Positions 10,926 through 19,784 of a stretch of 64,000 nt of DNA are shown here, piece after piece; position 1 is the stretch's first letter, and each line of letters begins with the position of its first letter. The notes under the pieces were generated by a model, which made no database searches, was not told the origin of the DNA, and was given only the letters and a program-made list of their open reading frames with translations. The position numbers were made by a program, and so were the translations under genes. Source of the stretch: Aphanomyces cochlioides (taxonomy: Eukaryota > Oomycota > Saprolegniomycetes > Saprolegniales > Verrucalvaceae); the NCBI GenBank assembly GCA_019828595.1, contig JAHQRK010000006.1, positions 2,542,001-2,606,000 on the forward strand, in the 5' to 3' direction.

Positions 10926-13308
10926 GCAGCCAGTCAGATAAATTATCGGCAAGCATTCTGCCACTCAATTAGATAATCTTTTTAATAAGATAAAAGATGT
11001 ATTTTTATCGATATATTTTTTCCCAAGCCTGCCGCCGACTATGGCTTCCTACAACCATGTCAGGACAAGTTCCAAACGTCAATTGACTCATATCAAACGA
11101 CGTTTCGACAGACAAAATCACAACACACTGACATGAGACAAATTATTTGGCGGATGATCCATGTCCGAGAAGTTGAACAAGCTCGCATTCGACTGCAAGG
11201 GCTGCTTTAGGTTGAGATTCCTCGCCCCCAAGAGGATCCCATGCGCCGTCGAGATCATCTCTTGGAGATGCTGGACTTAACCATGGACGTCCATTATGAA
11301 AATGTCCAATTTTAGCCAATCATGCCATTGCCGACACGAAAACACCGCCAACCCAAGCCATGGGACTCTACGAACGCTACGTGCGTGCTAGGTCTATCGT
11401 GTCGTTCCTGCAAGGAATCGGCGTGTTGTCGAGCGGGAAGGCGTCCATGACGGCAGCAAAATGAAGTCGTGCATGCAATGATTAGACGAGGAATGGACTG
11501 CTGAGCACGGCAAAGCCCTCGGCGACTCCTCCTTCGTTGGTGCTCGAGAGCTAGATAGATAGTCGTCTCAGCTACATGACTTCTGGGAGGTCGATGGTCT
11601 ACCCTGGTGCGGAGAAGATGACCAGCATGCTCATTGAGGATCGCCTTGCCTTGGTCAAACAACGCGACATTGTCATGATTACATGTAATATGCAAAAAGG
11701 TTGTTCCAAACACTTATTCATAGAAGGTCTTCGTGTCGGCTTCATGGTCGCTGGACGCATCGCTGCTCCAGTCACTCACGGGATCGTCGCTCACGACGTA
11801 GTGCGTGCCCACGGAAATTGGACTCGTGTACGCCGCTTCGGCAATGTACTTGCCAGTCTTGACTGCATTGCGCACACCCAAGACAAAGGCACTCGGAGCA
11901 GATTCCATACTCAACTTGTCCATCTTGGCTTCAAGCGCAGCCAGCTTCTTCACGCCACGAAGCATGCCATCCGATGTACGTTTGGCTCCCACGTGCGTCC
12001 ACATGGTTTCTTGCAGCTCAGCCAACACCGTCTTGACCACCTTCTCCATGTCGTCTTGACACGTCGACTGACCCAACTCGGGAATGCGAATCACTTCGTC
12101 TTCGACCTTGTCGCCGCGTGGCTTCAGAGACAAAAAGTCGGCGGCCACCGCACATCCCCACACCAAGGCTTCCAACAACGACGTCGAGGCAAGGCGGTTG
12201 GCACCGTGCATTCCCGTGCAACTCACTTCACCCGCAGCATACAAACGCGCCACGCTCGTGCGACCATGCAGGTCTACCTTGACACCACCGCAGTGGTAAT
12301 GAGCGGCTGGCACCACCGGCATGGCTTCCTTCGTCATGTCGATGCCGCGAGCAAGACAGTGCTCATAGATCGTCGGGAAACGAGATCGCAACCAATCCGA
12401 TGGCATGTGCGAAATGTCCAAGTACATGCACGACTCGCCTTCCTTCTCCATCTCGCTCAAAATCATGCGCGCCACGACGTCACGGGGAGCCAACTCGCCG
12501 TCGGGATGGTAGTCCTTGGCGAAAAAGTGGCCCTTGCCGTTGCGGAGCTTGGCGCCTTCACCTCGCAATGCCTCCGTGAGCAAGAAGCGGCGCTCACCAG
12601 GAATGCACAACGTCGTCGGGTGGAACTGCACATACTGCATGTTCTTGAGCTTGGCACCGGCGCGAGCAGCCACGGCCACACCTTCTCCACGAGCACCGTC
12701 CGGGTTGGACGTGTTGAGGTAAATGTCGCCCAAGCCACCCGTCGCCAACAGAGTCATGTCGGCGTGGATCACTTCCACTTGGTTCGTCTCACGGTCCACG
12801 AGCACCGCGCCGCAGCATTCGTTCTTCTCGTTGAGGGCCAAATCAAACACGACTCGGCCCGTCAAGAGTTGAATCTTGGGATGAGCTGCCACGGCGGCTT
12901 GCATGCTGAGCGTGATGGCTTTCCCCGAGTGATCGGCCTTGAAGAGAATGCGAGCGCGATTGTGCGACGCTTCCAAGGTCAACTTGAGTTCTCCCGTCTC
13001 GGTGCGTTCGAAGGGCGTCTTGGCGACGTCGAGGAGAAGATCCTCGACACAGTCAGGGCCTTCCGTGGCCACTTTGCGGACAGCAGGGTCGTGGCACACT
13101 CCAGCTCCCGCCCGATGAATATCCGCCGAGAGGAGGTCAGGCGAGTCGTCCTTGGCTTTGTAGATGATCCCGCCTTGGGCCCAGTAGCTGTTGCAATCGG
13201 CAGGATTGGTAGCCGCACCAAGCATGACGACATCGACTCCTTCACGGGCGAGGCGGAGGGCAGCGGCCGATCCCGCCGCACCACACCCGATTATAAGGGC
13301 TTGCGTGT
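10926..13308. repeat. right arm of the 2,383-bp inverted repeat (nadB)
   Basis: This is the inverted, apparently identical partner of 2609-4991. It covers the nadB core and about 790 bp downstream of its stop. Outside 13308 the homology continues at almost the same offset (tggaccttcaacaagaaat is shared at 2436 and 13480) but with many differences. Confidence 0.93.
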
Positions 13309-13420
13309 CGCGCCTTGGGTTCAAGGAGGAATGTTTGGGGAGCTGTATATACTTGCTCGGGCGCACGGCATAGTTTGCGGTGTGGCATTTGAGCAGCACA
13401 CTAGGAAGAGATAATGCCAT
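11714..13420 (-). CDS. nadB: L-aspartate oxidase, copy 2
   Basis: This is an intronless frame of 568 residues, identical to copy 1 from TQALIIGCGAAG to the end, so all FAD and substrate motifs listed there are present. The first ~37 residues differ (MALSLPSVLLKCHTANYAVR and on). They keep a weak match to copy 1, VRPSKYI against VPPSRYV, so the N-termini are homologous but diverged. The start is the first ATG in frame, 16 nt after the stop of the upstream conserved ORF tail. Different N-termini may send the two enzymes to different places or simply reflect weak constraint; the sequence does not decide this. Confidence 0.9.
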   Translation of the reverse strand: MALSLPSVLLKCHTANYAVRPSKYIQLPKHSSLNPRRDTQALIIGCGAAGSAAALRLAREGVDVVMLGAATNPADCNSYWAQGGIIYKAKDDSPDLLSADIHRAGAGVCHDPAVRKVATEGPDCVEDLLLDVAKTPFERTETGELKLTLEASHNRARILFKADHSGKAITLSMQAAVAAHPKIQLLTGRVVFDLALNEKNECCGAVLVDRETNQVEVIHADMTLLATGGLGDIYLNTSNPDGARGEGVAVAARAGAKLKNMQYVQFHPTTLCIPGERRFLLTEALRGEGAKLRNGKGHFFAKDYHPDGELAPRDVVARMILSEMEKEGESCMYLDISHMPSDWLRSRFPTIYEHCLARGIDMTKEAMPVVPAAHYHCGGVKVDLHGRTSVARLYAAGEVSCTGMHGANRLASTSLLEALVWGCAVAADFLSLKPRGDKVEDEVIRIPELGQSTCQDDMEKVVKTVLAELQETMWTHVGAKRTSDGMLRGVKKLAALEAKMDKLSMESAPSAFVLGVRNAVKTGKYIAEAAYTSPISVGTHYVVSDDPVSDWSSDASSDHEADTKTFYE

Positions 13421-13435
13421 CGCAATGGTCAGATC

Positions 13436-13564
13436 TTAATGCGCTGAAGAGAGGAATGCGTATTTCTTGTTGAAGGTCCACGAACTCTTGGCAGACATCC
13501 AAAGGGGCAGTACGAGTTGGTCGGTGGCGGCGAGCTTCGCGACTTGAAAGTTCTTCTGATGGCA
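13436..13564 (-). CDS. last exon of an unidentified gene upstream of nadB copy 2
   Basis: A 3' exon begins after a good acceptor (cttacctttgccatcag) and encodes KNFQVAKLAATDQLVLPLWM followed by SAKSSWTFNKKYAFLSSAH and TAA. The last ~20 codons match the ORF tail upstream of nadB copy 1 with several synonymous changes, so the frame is real. An upstream part may include WREEAQKRREGPATHSFEAL at about 13640-13710. No family is recognised. Confidence 0.4.
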   Translation of the reverse strand, partial: CHQKNFQVAKLAATDQLVLPLWMSAKSSWTFNKKYAFLSSAH

Positions 13565-14547
13565 AAGGTAAGAATAGAAATGGATATCTCTGGACGTCAG
13601 ACTTGTTCTTGTCCTTCCAGTCGATATATTTTTAGCCTCCAACGCTTCGAATGAGTGCGTCGCTGGACCTTCTCGACGCTTCTGTGCCTCCTCTCGCCAT
13701 TCAACTCCTCAAAAGGCGGTGACCGTCGAGGGTATCGACCACGCGGTGCTCGGCTAGCTACCGTCCATTGGAAAAAGATCGGTTGGCATTCGTGCTTAGT
13801 TCGCATTTTTATACACGATGCCATGACTGATGACCACATGCGTCTTGCATCTTTCTACTGGAACGCTCTTCACAATGAGCGCCGCTCATTGTCGTCGACT
13901 CTCAAGGACTTGGATGGCTCCAAGTTGTGTTTGTAATCACGCATCGAACATCACGCCTCACTCCATAAGCTTGGGAGAAATATACATTTGTTCTGCACGC
14001 ATAGTCTAGACTAACGTTATGATGCACTTGGCGTCGTTCGAGAGGATCGGCTCATGGAAGCGCCGGTTCGCATGAGATACAGATCTTGCCATGGATCAGT
14101 TCTTGGAGATGGAGTTCATGAAACATCGCGGCTGAGTTTTCGTGGAGGATTAAGCTCGCGACTCTACGTGGCGATGGTGAGAAAGGTCGTCCAAACTTCC
14201 TTGTGGACATCGTGTCGCGTGCGACAATCGAGCAGTAGCACCCGCATCCACTGTCGACTTGACGCTGAGAGCCGAGATAAGAAGCATCCTGGACGTTTGA
14301 GTTGACGGTACGTGCCGTAGCTAGCTAGATTGGAAGGAGCACCTAGATGGCGACCATAGCGTCGCCTGCGAAGTGCGCGTTTGGATCCACAGATAGCCAG
14401 GTGAAAGGGTCTGCTGCTACTATACCACACACCCAAGTGTCCATATGCCAACGGGATCTCCGACGACACGAGACAGTCGAGCGTGAAGTGGCATTTTCTT
14501 CCGCCTCAACGCCAACTTGTCAGTTTTATTTGCCAAGACAGAGCCGC
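13565..14547. other. unresolved region before the membrane protein gene
   Basis: Open frames exist on both strands (for example 13655-13936 + and 13597-13839 -), and earlier exons of the minus-strand gene may lie here. No splice pattern or protein motif allows a confident choice. Confidence 0.3.
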
Positions 14548-15310
14548 ATGCTGCACCAACGCTACACTGTTCTCATCTCCATCGTCTTAGCCGCCGCCAC
14601 TGCCTCCAGCACTGGATTGGCTCATCTTCGACGATTGCACGACATTGAAGACCTCACACCCTCACCTCCAGCAGCTCCTGAGAGCACAGATAGCACGCCA
14701 GTCCCTTCCCAGCCACCTCAACAAGGTTTGCAGTCTTCCCCATCATCTAGTGCTCATTGCGAGTCTTGTAGGGGACACAAAGAATATCTCGGCCATTGTG
14801 CTCAGTGTTGTCGGCGTCATCGCCGCACTTGTTATTGCGTTGATTCTGCTACGCCGCCGCCATCAACAAGTTGCTGGACGTCGTGGAGTCTTCGCATTGT
14901 CTCCGACGCGTGGCTCCTTCGCCTCATCTGCGTTCATCGAATACCTCAAGACTGTAAAACCGATGGAGCAGGCGCCAGTAACAACCGTTGTGCCACAAGC
15001 AACGACAGAGCAGGCAACGCGACTGGCATCCAATTACACCATCGGAGCTTCCAGTGAAGGCTCCTTCCGCGTGGATATAAACCTCGATTCTGTTGCTACT
15101 GACGACGATTCCTCCGACATCTTGGGCTCTTCTCGAAGTCTGGCCGTGGATAGTTTTTCAGGACCAAACTCTAGCCTTATCAGCACATTCATCAGTCACG
15201 AAGCATCCAGTGACGAAGACGACCGTCGAAACCACTCGATGTTTCCAAGCCCTCAGGTGGCTTCAGTGTCTTCCCCCAAAGACGCAAATACTCCCCATGG
15301 CCACGACTGA
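14548..15310 (+). CDS. type I single-pass membrane protein, Pro/Ser/Thr-rich ectodomain
   Basis: Two exons (14548-14725 and 14772-15310) joined by a 46-nt GT-AG intron give 238 residues. The start MLHQRYTVLISIVLAAATAS is a signal peptide. A short Pro/Ser/Thr-rich outside part follows (TPSPPAAPESTDSTPVPSQP). The splice then joins QQ to GDTKNISAIV, leading into a strong membrane helix (VLSVVGVIAALVIALILL) with RRRHQQ as stop-transfer. The cytoplasmic tail of about 145 residues is Ser/Asp-rich (TDDDSSDILGSSRSL, HEASSDEDDRR). The architecture suggests a surface receptor or adhesion stalk; no ligand domain is seen and the function is unknown. The splice join restores the frame exactly, which supports the model. 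Confidence 0.72.
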
Positions 15311-16009
15311 GACTAAGTTGTACAACCAGTCAACCCAAAGCCGAGTAAGCACCGCACCCCAGTCGACTGAAGCGATGGCTCCAAGTCTAACAACCAGTTC
15401 CCCACATGGCAGAGATCCAACAATCGAGGTTGCTAGCTATGATTTATTATACAACATCATTCAGTCTCATGTGCTCTCTGCGGGGGATTTAGTGGGGCAT
15501 CCAGAGGGCCGACTTAGCCTTCACACTTGGACATGTCCAACAATATTATATAGATTCTATTGGTCAAAAAGACTGAATTATACATTTCTCATTGGCTGAA
15601 ATTAAACTGCAATCAAAGTCTCATATACGTTATCATGGTCGAGGCATTGTTGATCACAAGGTACTCTTTCCAACAAGATCGCAATGTACATGATATAGGC
15701 GCTGAGAGGCTAGAAGCTCCTTTGTGATAGTCGGGCTACGTGAACTGCATTCGAGCTCAGTCGTCATTTAATCGTTGCAATTTTCTATCCGACCAGAGCA
15801 TTTCAAATGAAAGGAAAAACGCTCTTCCATGCAGAATCGCTCGAAAAACAGCATCCTGCTCTTGAGAGACATCGCTAACAAAGACTTTGAGCTTCGTACG
15901 AGCTTCGAATATTCACCTCACTCTAAAGTTGAGCCTGATGAAGAATGTTAAGAGCACCTCCACTAACATTGCAATAGAGTTATGACAAAATATCATAAAA
16001 ATGATATAT
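15311..16009. other. intergenic
   Basis: No gene is seen. The sequence from about 15950 (ttaagagcacctccac) resembles a weak transposon end and leads into the TAA target of the Harbinger element. Confidence 0.4.
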
Positions 16010-16240
16010 TAAGGGCGGGTCTGGATACCACAGAAAATGAGAGAATCTGACGTTTTTAATCATTTTTTATACTTTTTTCTGGCATTATTTTAATTTCAGA
16101 ATTTCGCCATCTGGATACCTCAATTTCAAGATTATGCTCTAGGAAAATATGACATTTATTGCCAAAAAATAACAGAAAAAAAATGGAGCTCGAAGCTCCA
16201 TTTTTCAATATTCTGTTTGTCGATTCGTATCTGACTGCGC

Positions 16241-17221
16241 ATGACTCTCTGGACCGATGAGCTCGACACAATCTGGATCAATGAAATGATCCATCAAGCC
16301 AACGTGCTGGGAAAACGCTCAAACAGTGGCTTCAAGAAAGAAGCTTGGACTGCTGCCCTCGCAAAGCTTAATGCCGCTGTGGAACCAGGTTCGGCATTCA
16401 CGATGTTGCAGTTGAAGACCCGAAACACAAGCCTGAAGGAGAAGTTTTCGGTGGTTTGGAGTATGGCCAATTCCTCAGGCATGGGATTCGAGCGATCAAG
16501 ATCACTTGTGGTTTGCATTTCAACAACCTGGGATGATTTCTTGGCTGGGAAAAGTGACGAGATCAAAAAGTGGAAAAATAGACCTTTTCCACTTTTTGAT
16601 CTATGTGAAGTGCTCTACTCTGGATCACTCGCAAGAGGTAAACATGTCTTGTCAACGAACATGCCAATTACACAGACGCCAACGATATGGAACAACTCAG
16701 ACGATGATGCGTCAAATCAAGTCAGTGATTTGGATGAAAATCAAGAAAACGGGCCAATGCATGCGAATTTTTCAAGCAAAGTCTTTGATCAAGGAGCATA
16801 TCATGACCAAGACAATCATGATTCCCCACACTACAGCAATACCGACCGTAGACACAGCAAGCGCCGTCGTACCACGCAAGAAGAATCTCCGCCAAAACGA
16901 GTTCGACCATCGTCGGCCACTGTACTTGCTTCAGAATTGAGATCTCAAAACGGTAGTTTGTCCAAGGAGCTCCACATTTTCTCGAAAGCATTGATGGGCG
17001 AAAATGTCGATGGCTCTGAAAGCAAGGTTGAAATGGCTATTAGTTGTCTTCAAGATGAATTTGAAGGCTTATTGGAAGACGAAGAAACTCTCACAGCCAT
17101 TGATGTCCTTGCAATTGAATCAAATGCCAAAATATTCTTGAAGCTCAAAGGCAGTCTACGTGATTCCTGGTTGCGGCGACAAATATTTATGGCAAACAGA
17201 ATTGATAATGAAAGCAGTTAA
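16241..17221 (+). CDS. Harbinger-associated Myb/SANT-like DNA-binding protein
   Basis: This is an intronless frame of 326 residues. The N-terminal ~90 residues (WTDELDTIWINEMIHQ, KKEAWTAALAKLNAA, KTRNTSLKEKFSVVW) look like the trihelix Myb/SANT domain of the second protein of PIF/Harbinger elements. That protein binds the element ends and helps bring the transposase into the nucleus. A basic stretch RRHSKRRRTTQEE at about residues 205-217 could be a nuclear signal. The C-terminal part is acidic and helical. The start is the first ATG. It lies convergent with the transposase, 33 bp away. Confidence 0.8.
   Translation: MTLWTDELDTIWINEMIHQANVLGKRSNSGFKKEAWTAALAKLNAAVEPGSAFTMLQLKTRNTSLKEKFSVVWSMANSSGMGFERSRSLVVCISTTWDDFLAGKSDEIKKWKNRPFPLFDLCEVLYSGSLARGKHVLSTNMPITQTPTIWNNSDDDASNQVSDLDENQENGPMHANFSSKVFDQGAYHDQDNHDSPHYSNTDRRHSKRRRTTQEESPPKRVRPSSATVLASELRSQNGSLSKELHIFSKALMGENVDGSESKVEMAISCLQDEFEGLLEDEETLTAIDVLAIESNAKIFLKLKGSLRDSWLRRQIFMANRIDNESS
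16561..16601. repeat. perfect 17-bp hairpin inside the Myb-like gene
   Basis: gatcaaaaagtggaaaa is followed by a 7-base loop (atagacc) and then its exact reverse complement. It lies within the coding frame (SDEIKKWKNRPFPLFDLCE). Confidence 0.85.
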
Positions 17222-17254
17222 TTGGAGCTTAGCATTGCATCTAGCCTCAAATTT

Positions 17255-18475
17255 TCAACCACGACGTAGAAGTAATTGGTATTGTGCCCACATATCGTCG
17301 GCTAAACTGTCACGCCATATTTTAGCATCTCCACTTTCCACAATTGGGCTGTGCTCATAGGAATCTTCGTCGCTAATGGGAAGTCTCTGTGTTCTTCGAA
17401 GTTCTTGTAAAGCCTGCCTGACATAAATGTCATTGCGACATCCATGCAGACGGATAAAGTTATGAACCGCACACAGCGCCATATCCAATTTCACTTGGAA
17501 TTGATATTCATATTGCACTGGATACGACAGCACTGGAAATCGTCGTTTGAGAATGCCAAAAATTCTCTCAATAACATTGCGCAACATCGAATGACGCAAA
17601 TTGAACAGTTCCTGTTTGTTCTGTGACCGCTGGCGTCCTTTGCCAAATTCTTTCAAATGATAACGCGTACCTCGATAAGGAGTGAGAGCTGTTGTAGTTA
17701 AAGCGAATCCAGCATCCATGATGTCAAATAAACCATCGGGTATAACAAATCCTTTTGTCAGCGCATCTGCATAAAGTTTTCCGTCGGCCACTGTTCCCTC
17801 CCAGCCAGCTAGCACGTAAGTAAAATTTAGATCAAAGTCGCATGCGGTCAAGACGTTCATGGTTATCCCTTTTCTTCCTTGATATGGAGCCACATCCTTT
17901 TGAGGTATCCACACTGGAATATGTGTGCCGTCGACAGCCATTCGGCATTTTTCAAAGAATGGATAGAATTTTGGATTGGAACGGATTTCTCTGGGCACTG
18001 GACTGTCGTTTGCTGGGATCTGAATGTAGTTGGACGCCAATCGGTTCAAACATATCACTACATGGTGAAGGTGACGAGTAATGGTGTCTGGAGAATGCTG
18101 AAAACGTTCTTGAAGAGCAGCACTAGAAGCATGTTGACCAGCAAAATAGAGAAATATTCCAAGTTGCTCGAAGTCATGAATGTTGTCAGTTTCCTTCATT
18201 CCACCATGCTCGATAAGGTCGTTAGCCAACGCGACGAATATATCGCGCGGCATCCGAAAGATTTCCACGAAAGCATCTTCGCTACCACTGAGTTTTTCTC
18301 TCATCCAAGCTTCCCCCGAGAGTATTGACGTTCGCTTCGGCATCTTCTCGACGAAAGTAATTCGATGGTAATGAGCATACTGAATGAGTGTATTCCGACG
18401 CCGTAACTTGAACCAAATGCGAACGAAGCATAAGATGCGCCGACGGTTGACCATGCTGATAGGATCCGCGCGCAA
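17255..18475 (-). CDS. PIF/Harbinger transposase (DDE_Tnp_4 / HARBI1-like)
   Basis: This is an open frame of 406 residues; the likely start is at 18475 or the internal ATG of MPKRTSILSGEAW. The catalytic DDE residues are in place: first Asp in CRMAVDGTHIPVW, second in LFDIMDAGFALT, Glu in NVIERIFGILKRRF. The N-terminal helical part (ALQERFQHSPDTITRHLHHV) carries the HTH-like segment. No stop or frameshift is seen, so it may be active. It cuts and pastes the element at TWA sites, as known for the family. Confidence 0.9.
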   Translation of the reverse strand: MRADPISMVNRRRILCFVRIWFKLRRRNTLIQYAHYHRITFVEKMPKRTSILSGEAWMREKLSGSEDAFVEIFRMPRDIFVALANDLIEHGGMKETDNIHDFEQLGIFLYFAGQHASSAALQERFQHSPDTITRHLHHVVICLNRLASNYIQIPANDSPVPREIRSNPKFYPFFEKCRMAVDGTHIPVWIPQKDVAPYQGRKGITMNVLTACDFDLNFTYVLAGWEGTVADGKLYADALTKGFVIPDGLFDIMDAGFALTTTALTPYRGTRYHLKEFGKGRQRSQNKQELFNLRHSMLRNVIERIFGILKRRFPVLSYPVQYEYQFQVKLDMALCAVHNFIRLHGCRNDIYVRQALQELRRTQRLPISDEDSYEHSPIVESGDAKIWRDSLADDMWAQYQLLLRRG

Positions 18476-18730
18476 GTTTGCTTTTGCTTTTGTGTGAGTT
18501 TCTTTTTGGCATCCAGATCGTACGGTTTATTTTTATTCTCGAGAAAAAAGATAGAACTTGACGGGCTCAAATCAACTGCCTCCCATCTTATATAAAATAT
18601 AATACCATTTTTTTTCTGAGGCATCCAGACCCGGCCTAAAAATCTCTGAAATGTGCTAAAATGATACTTTTTTCATAACAAAATCCATATCCGGACGCGC
18701 TCAACCTCAACTTGGACTTTTGCATCGAAG

Positions 18731-19721
18731 ATGTCAACTGTCATTGACGGCAAAGCGATCGGCGCGGCGATTCTGGATGAGATCAAGGCAGAAGTGGAGA
18801 AAAACGTGCAGGAATTCCCAGACTATGTCGTCCCTGGTCTGGCTGTCGTGCTCGTCGGAGACCGTAAGGACTCGGCGACGTACGTCCGCATGAAGAAGAA
18901 GGCATGTGAGCAATTGGGCTTCCGTGCTGTGGGTGTAAACCTCCCTGTCGACATCACGTTTGAAACGCTCATGGCTGAGATCGACAAGCTCAATGCTGAC
19001 CCTGCTGTGCACGGCATTCTCGTCCAGCTCCCCCTTCCTTCACACCTCAACGAAGAGTTGGTCTTGAGCCACATCGTTCCTGCCAAAGATGTGGATGGCC
19101 TGCATCCAATGAACGTCGCCGCGCTCTCGATTCGCTCGAAGCTCCCATATGTCGTTGCTTGTACCCCTGCAGGCTGCCTCGAACTCTTGGATCGCCATGG
19201 TGCGTTGTCTTTTATGTCGTCAAGCTCTGACTCAACTCTAGGCATTGAGATTGCCGGCAAGCGAGCCGTCGTCATTGGCCGCTCGCGTATTGTGGGGATT
19301 CCAATGGCTCATCTCTTGCTCGACCGCAATGCGACTGTGACTATCTGCCACTCCAAGAGTGTCGACTTGGAAGCGGTTGTCCGTGAAGCTGATATTGTCG
19401 TGGCTGCTTGTGGTCGTGCTGAAATGGTCCAAGGCAGTTGGCTCAAGCCAGGCTGCGCTGTTATCGACGTTGGTATCAACTCCATCGACGATGCCACCAA
19501 GAAGGCCGGGTATGCTACATCTACTGCACATCTTCTTATCGTTTTCTTCTTCTTTGTGTAGCTATCGCTTGGTTGGCGACGTGCATTATGCCAGTGCCAA
19601 AGAAGTGGCTGGCGTCATCACACCAGTGCCTGGTGGTGTCGGTCCCATGACCATCGCCATGCTCATGAAGAACACATTGCTCTGTGCCCATCGTAGCCAA
19701 GCTAGCCTCTTGCAAAAATAG
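18731..19721 (+). CDS. folD: bifunctional methylenetetrahydrofolate dehydrogenase/cyclohydrolase
   Basis: Three exons (18731-19199, 19242-19509, 19562-19721) with introns of 42 and 52 nt give 298 residues, the usual FolD length. The enzyme interconverts 5,10-methylene-, 5,10-methenyl- and 10-formyl-THF with NADP. Motifs are the catalytic Tyr/Lys region [13 protein letters not shown], signature 1 [13 protein letters not shown] with [12 protein letters not shown], the Rossmann part [18 protein letters not shown], and signature 2 [18 protein letters not shown]. The first intron is a multiple of three and open, but removing it restores the conserved [13 protein letters not shown] join. No targeting peptide is evident, so it is probably cytosolic. 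The Harbinger element ends 94 bp before the ATG, so the promoter is short or partly supplied by the element. Confidence 0.93.
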
Positions 19722-19784
19722 CGTGTTGTGTTAAACTTTGTCAAAGCAACATCGGCTCCATAGCCAAACTTCCAAGCATTTGAA

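Larger units (their letters stand above)
16013..18636. mobile_element. PIF/Harbinger transposon, two intact genes, TAA duplication
   Basis: This 2,624-bp element has terminal inverted repeats gggcgggtctggatacc (left) and ggccgggtctggatgcc (right, reverse complement), which match at 15 of 17 positions. It is flanked by TAA at 16010-16012 and 18637-18639, the 3-bp target typical of Harbinger. It carries a Myb/SANT-like gene and a DDE_Tnp_4 transposase, convergent and 33 bp apart. Both frames are open, so it could be autonomous. Confidence 0.92.

Noticed and set aside
15950..18715. An outer element around Harbinger 1 (ttaagagcacctccac against gagcgcgtccggatatgg)
   Set aside because: The two ends agree too poorly and no target duplication is seen.
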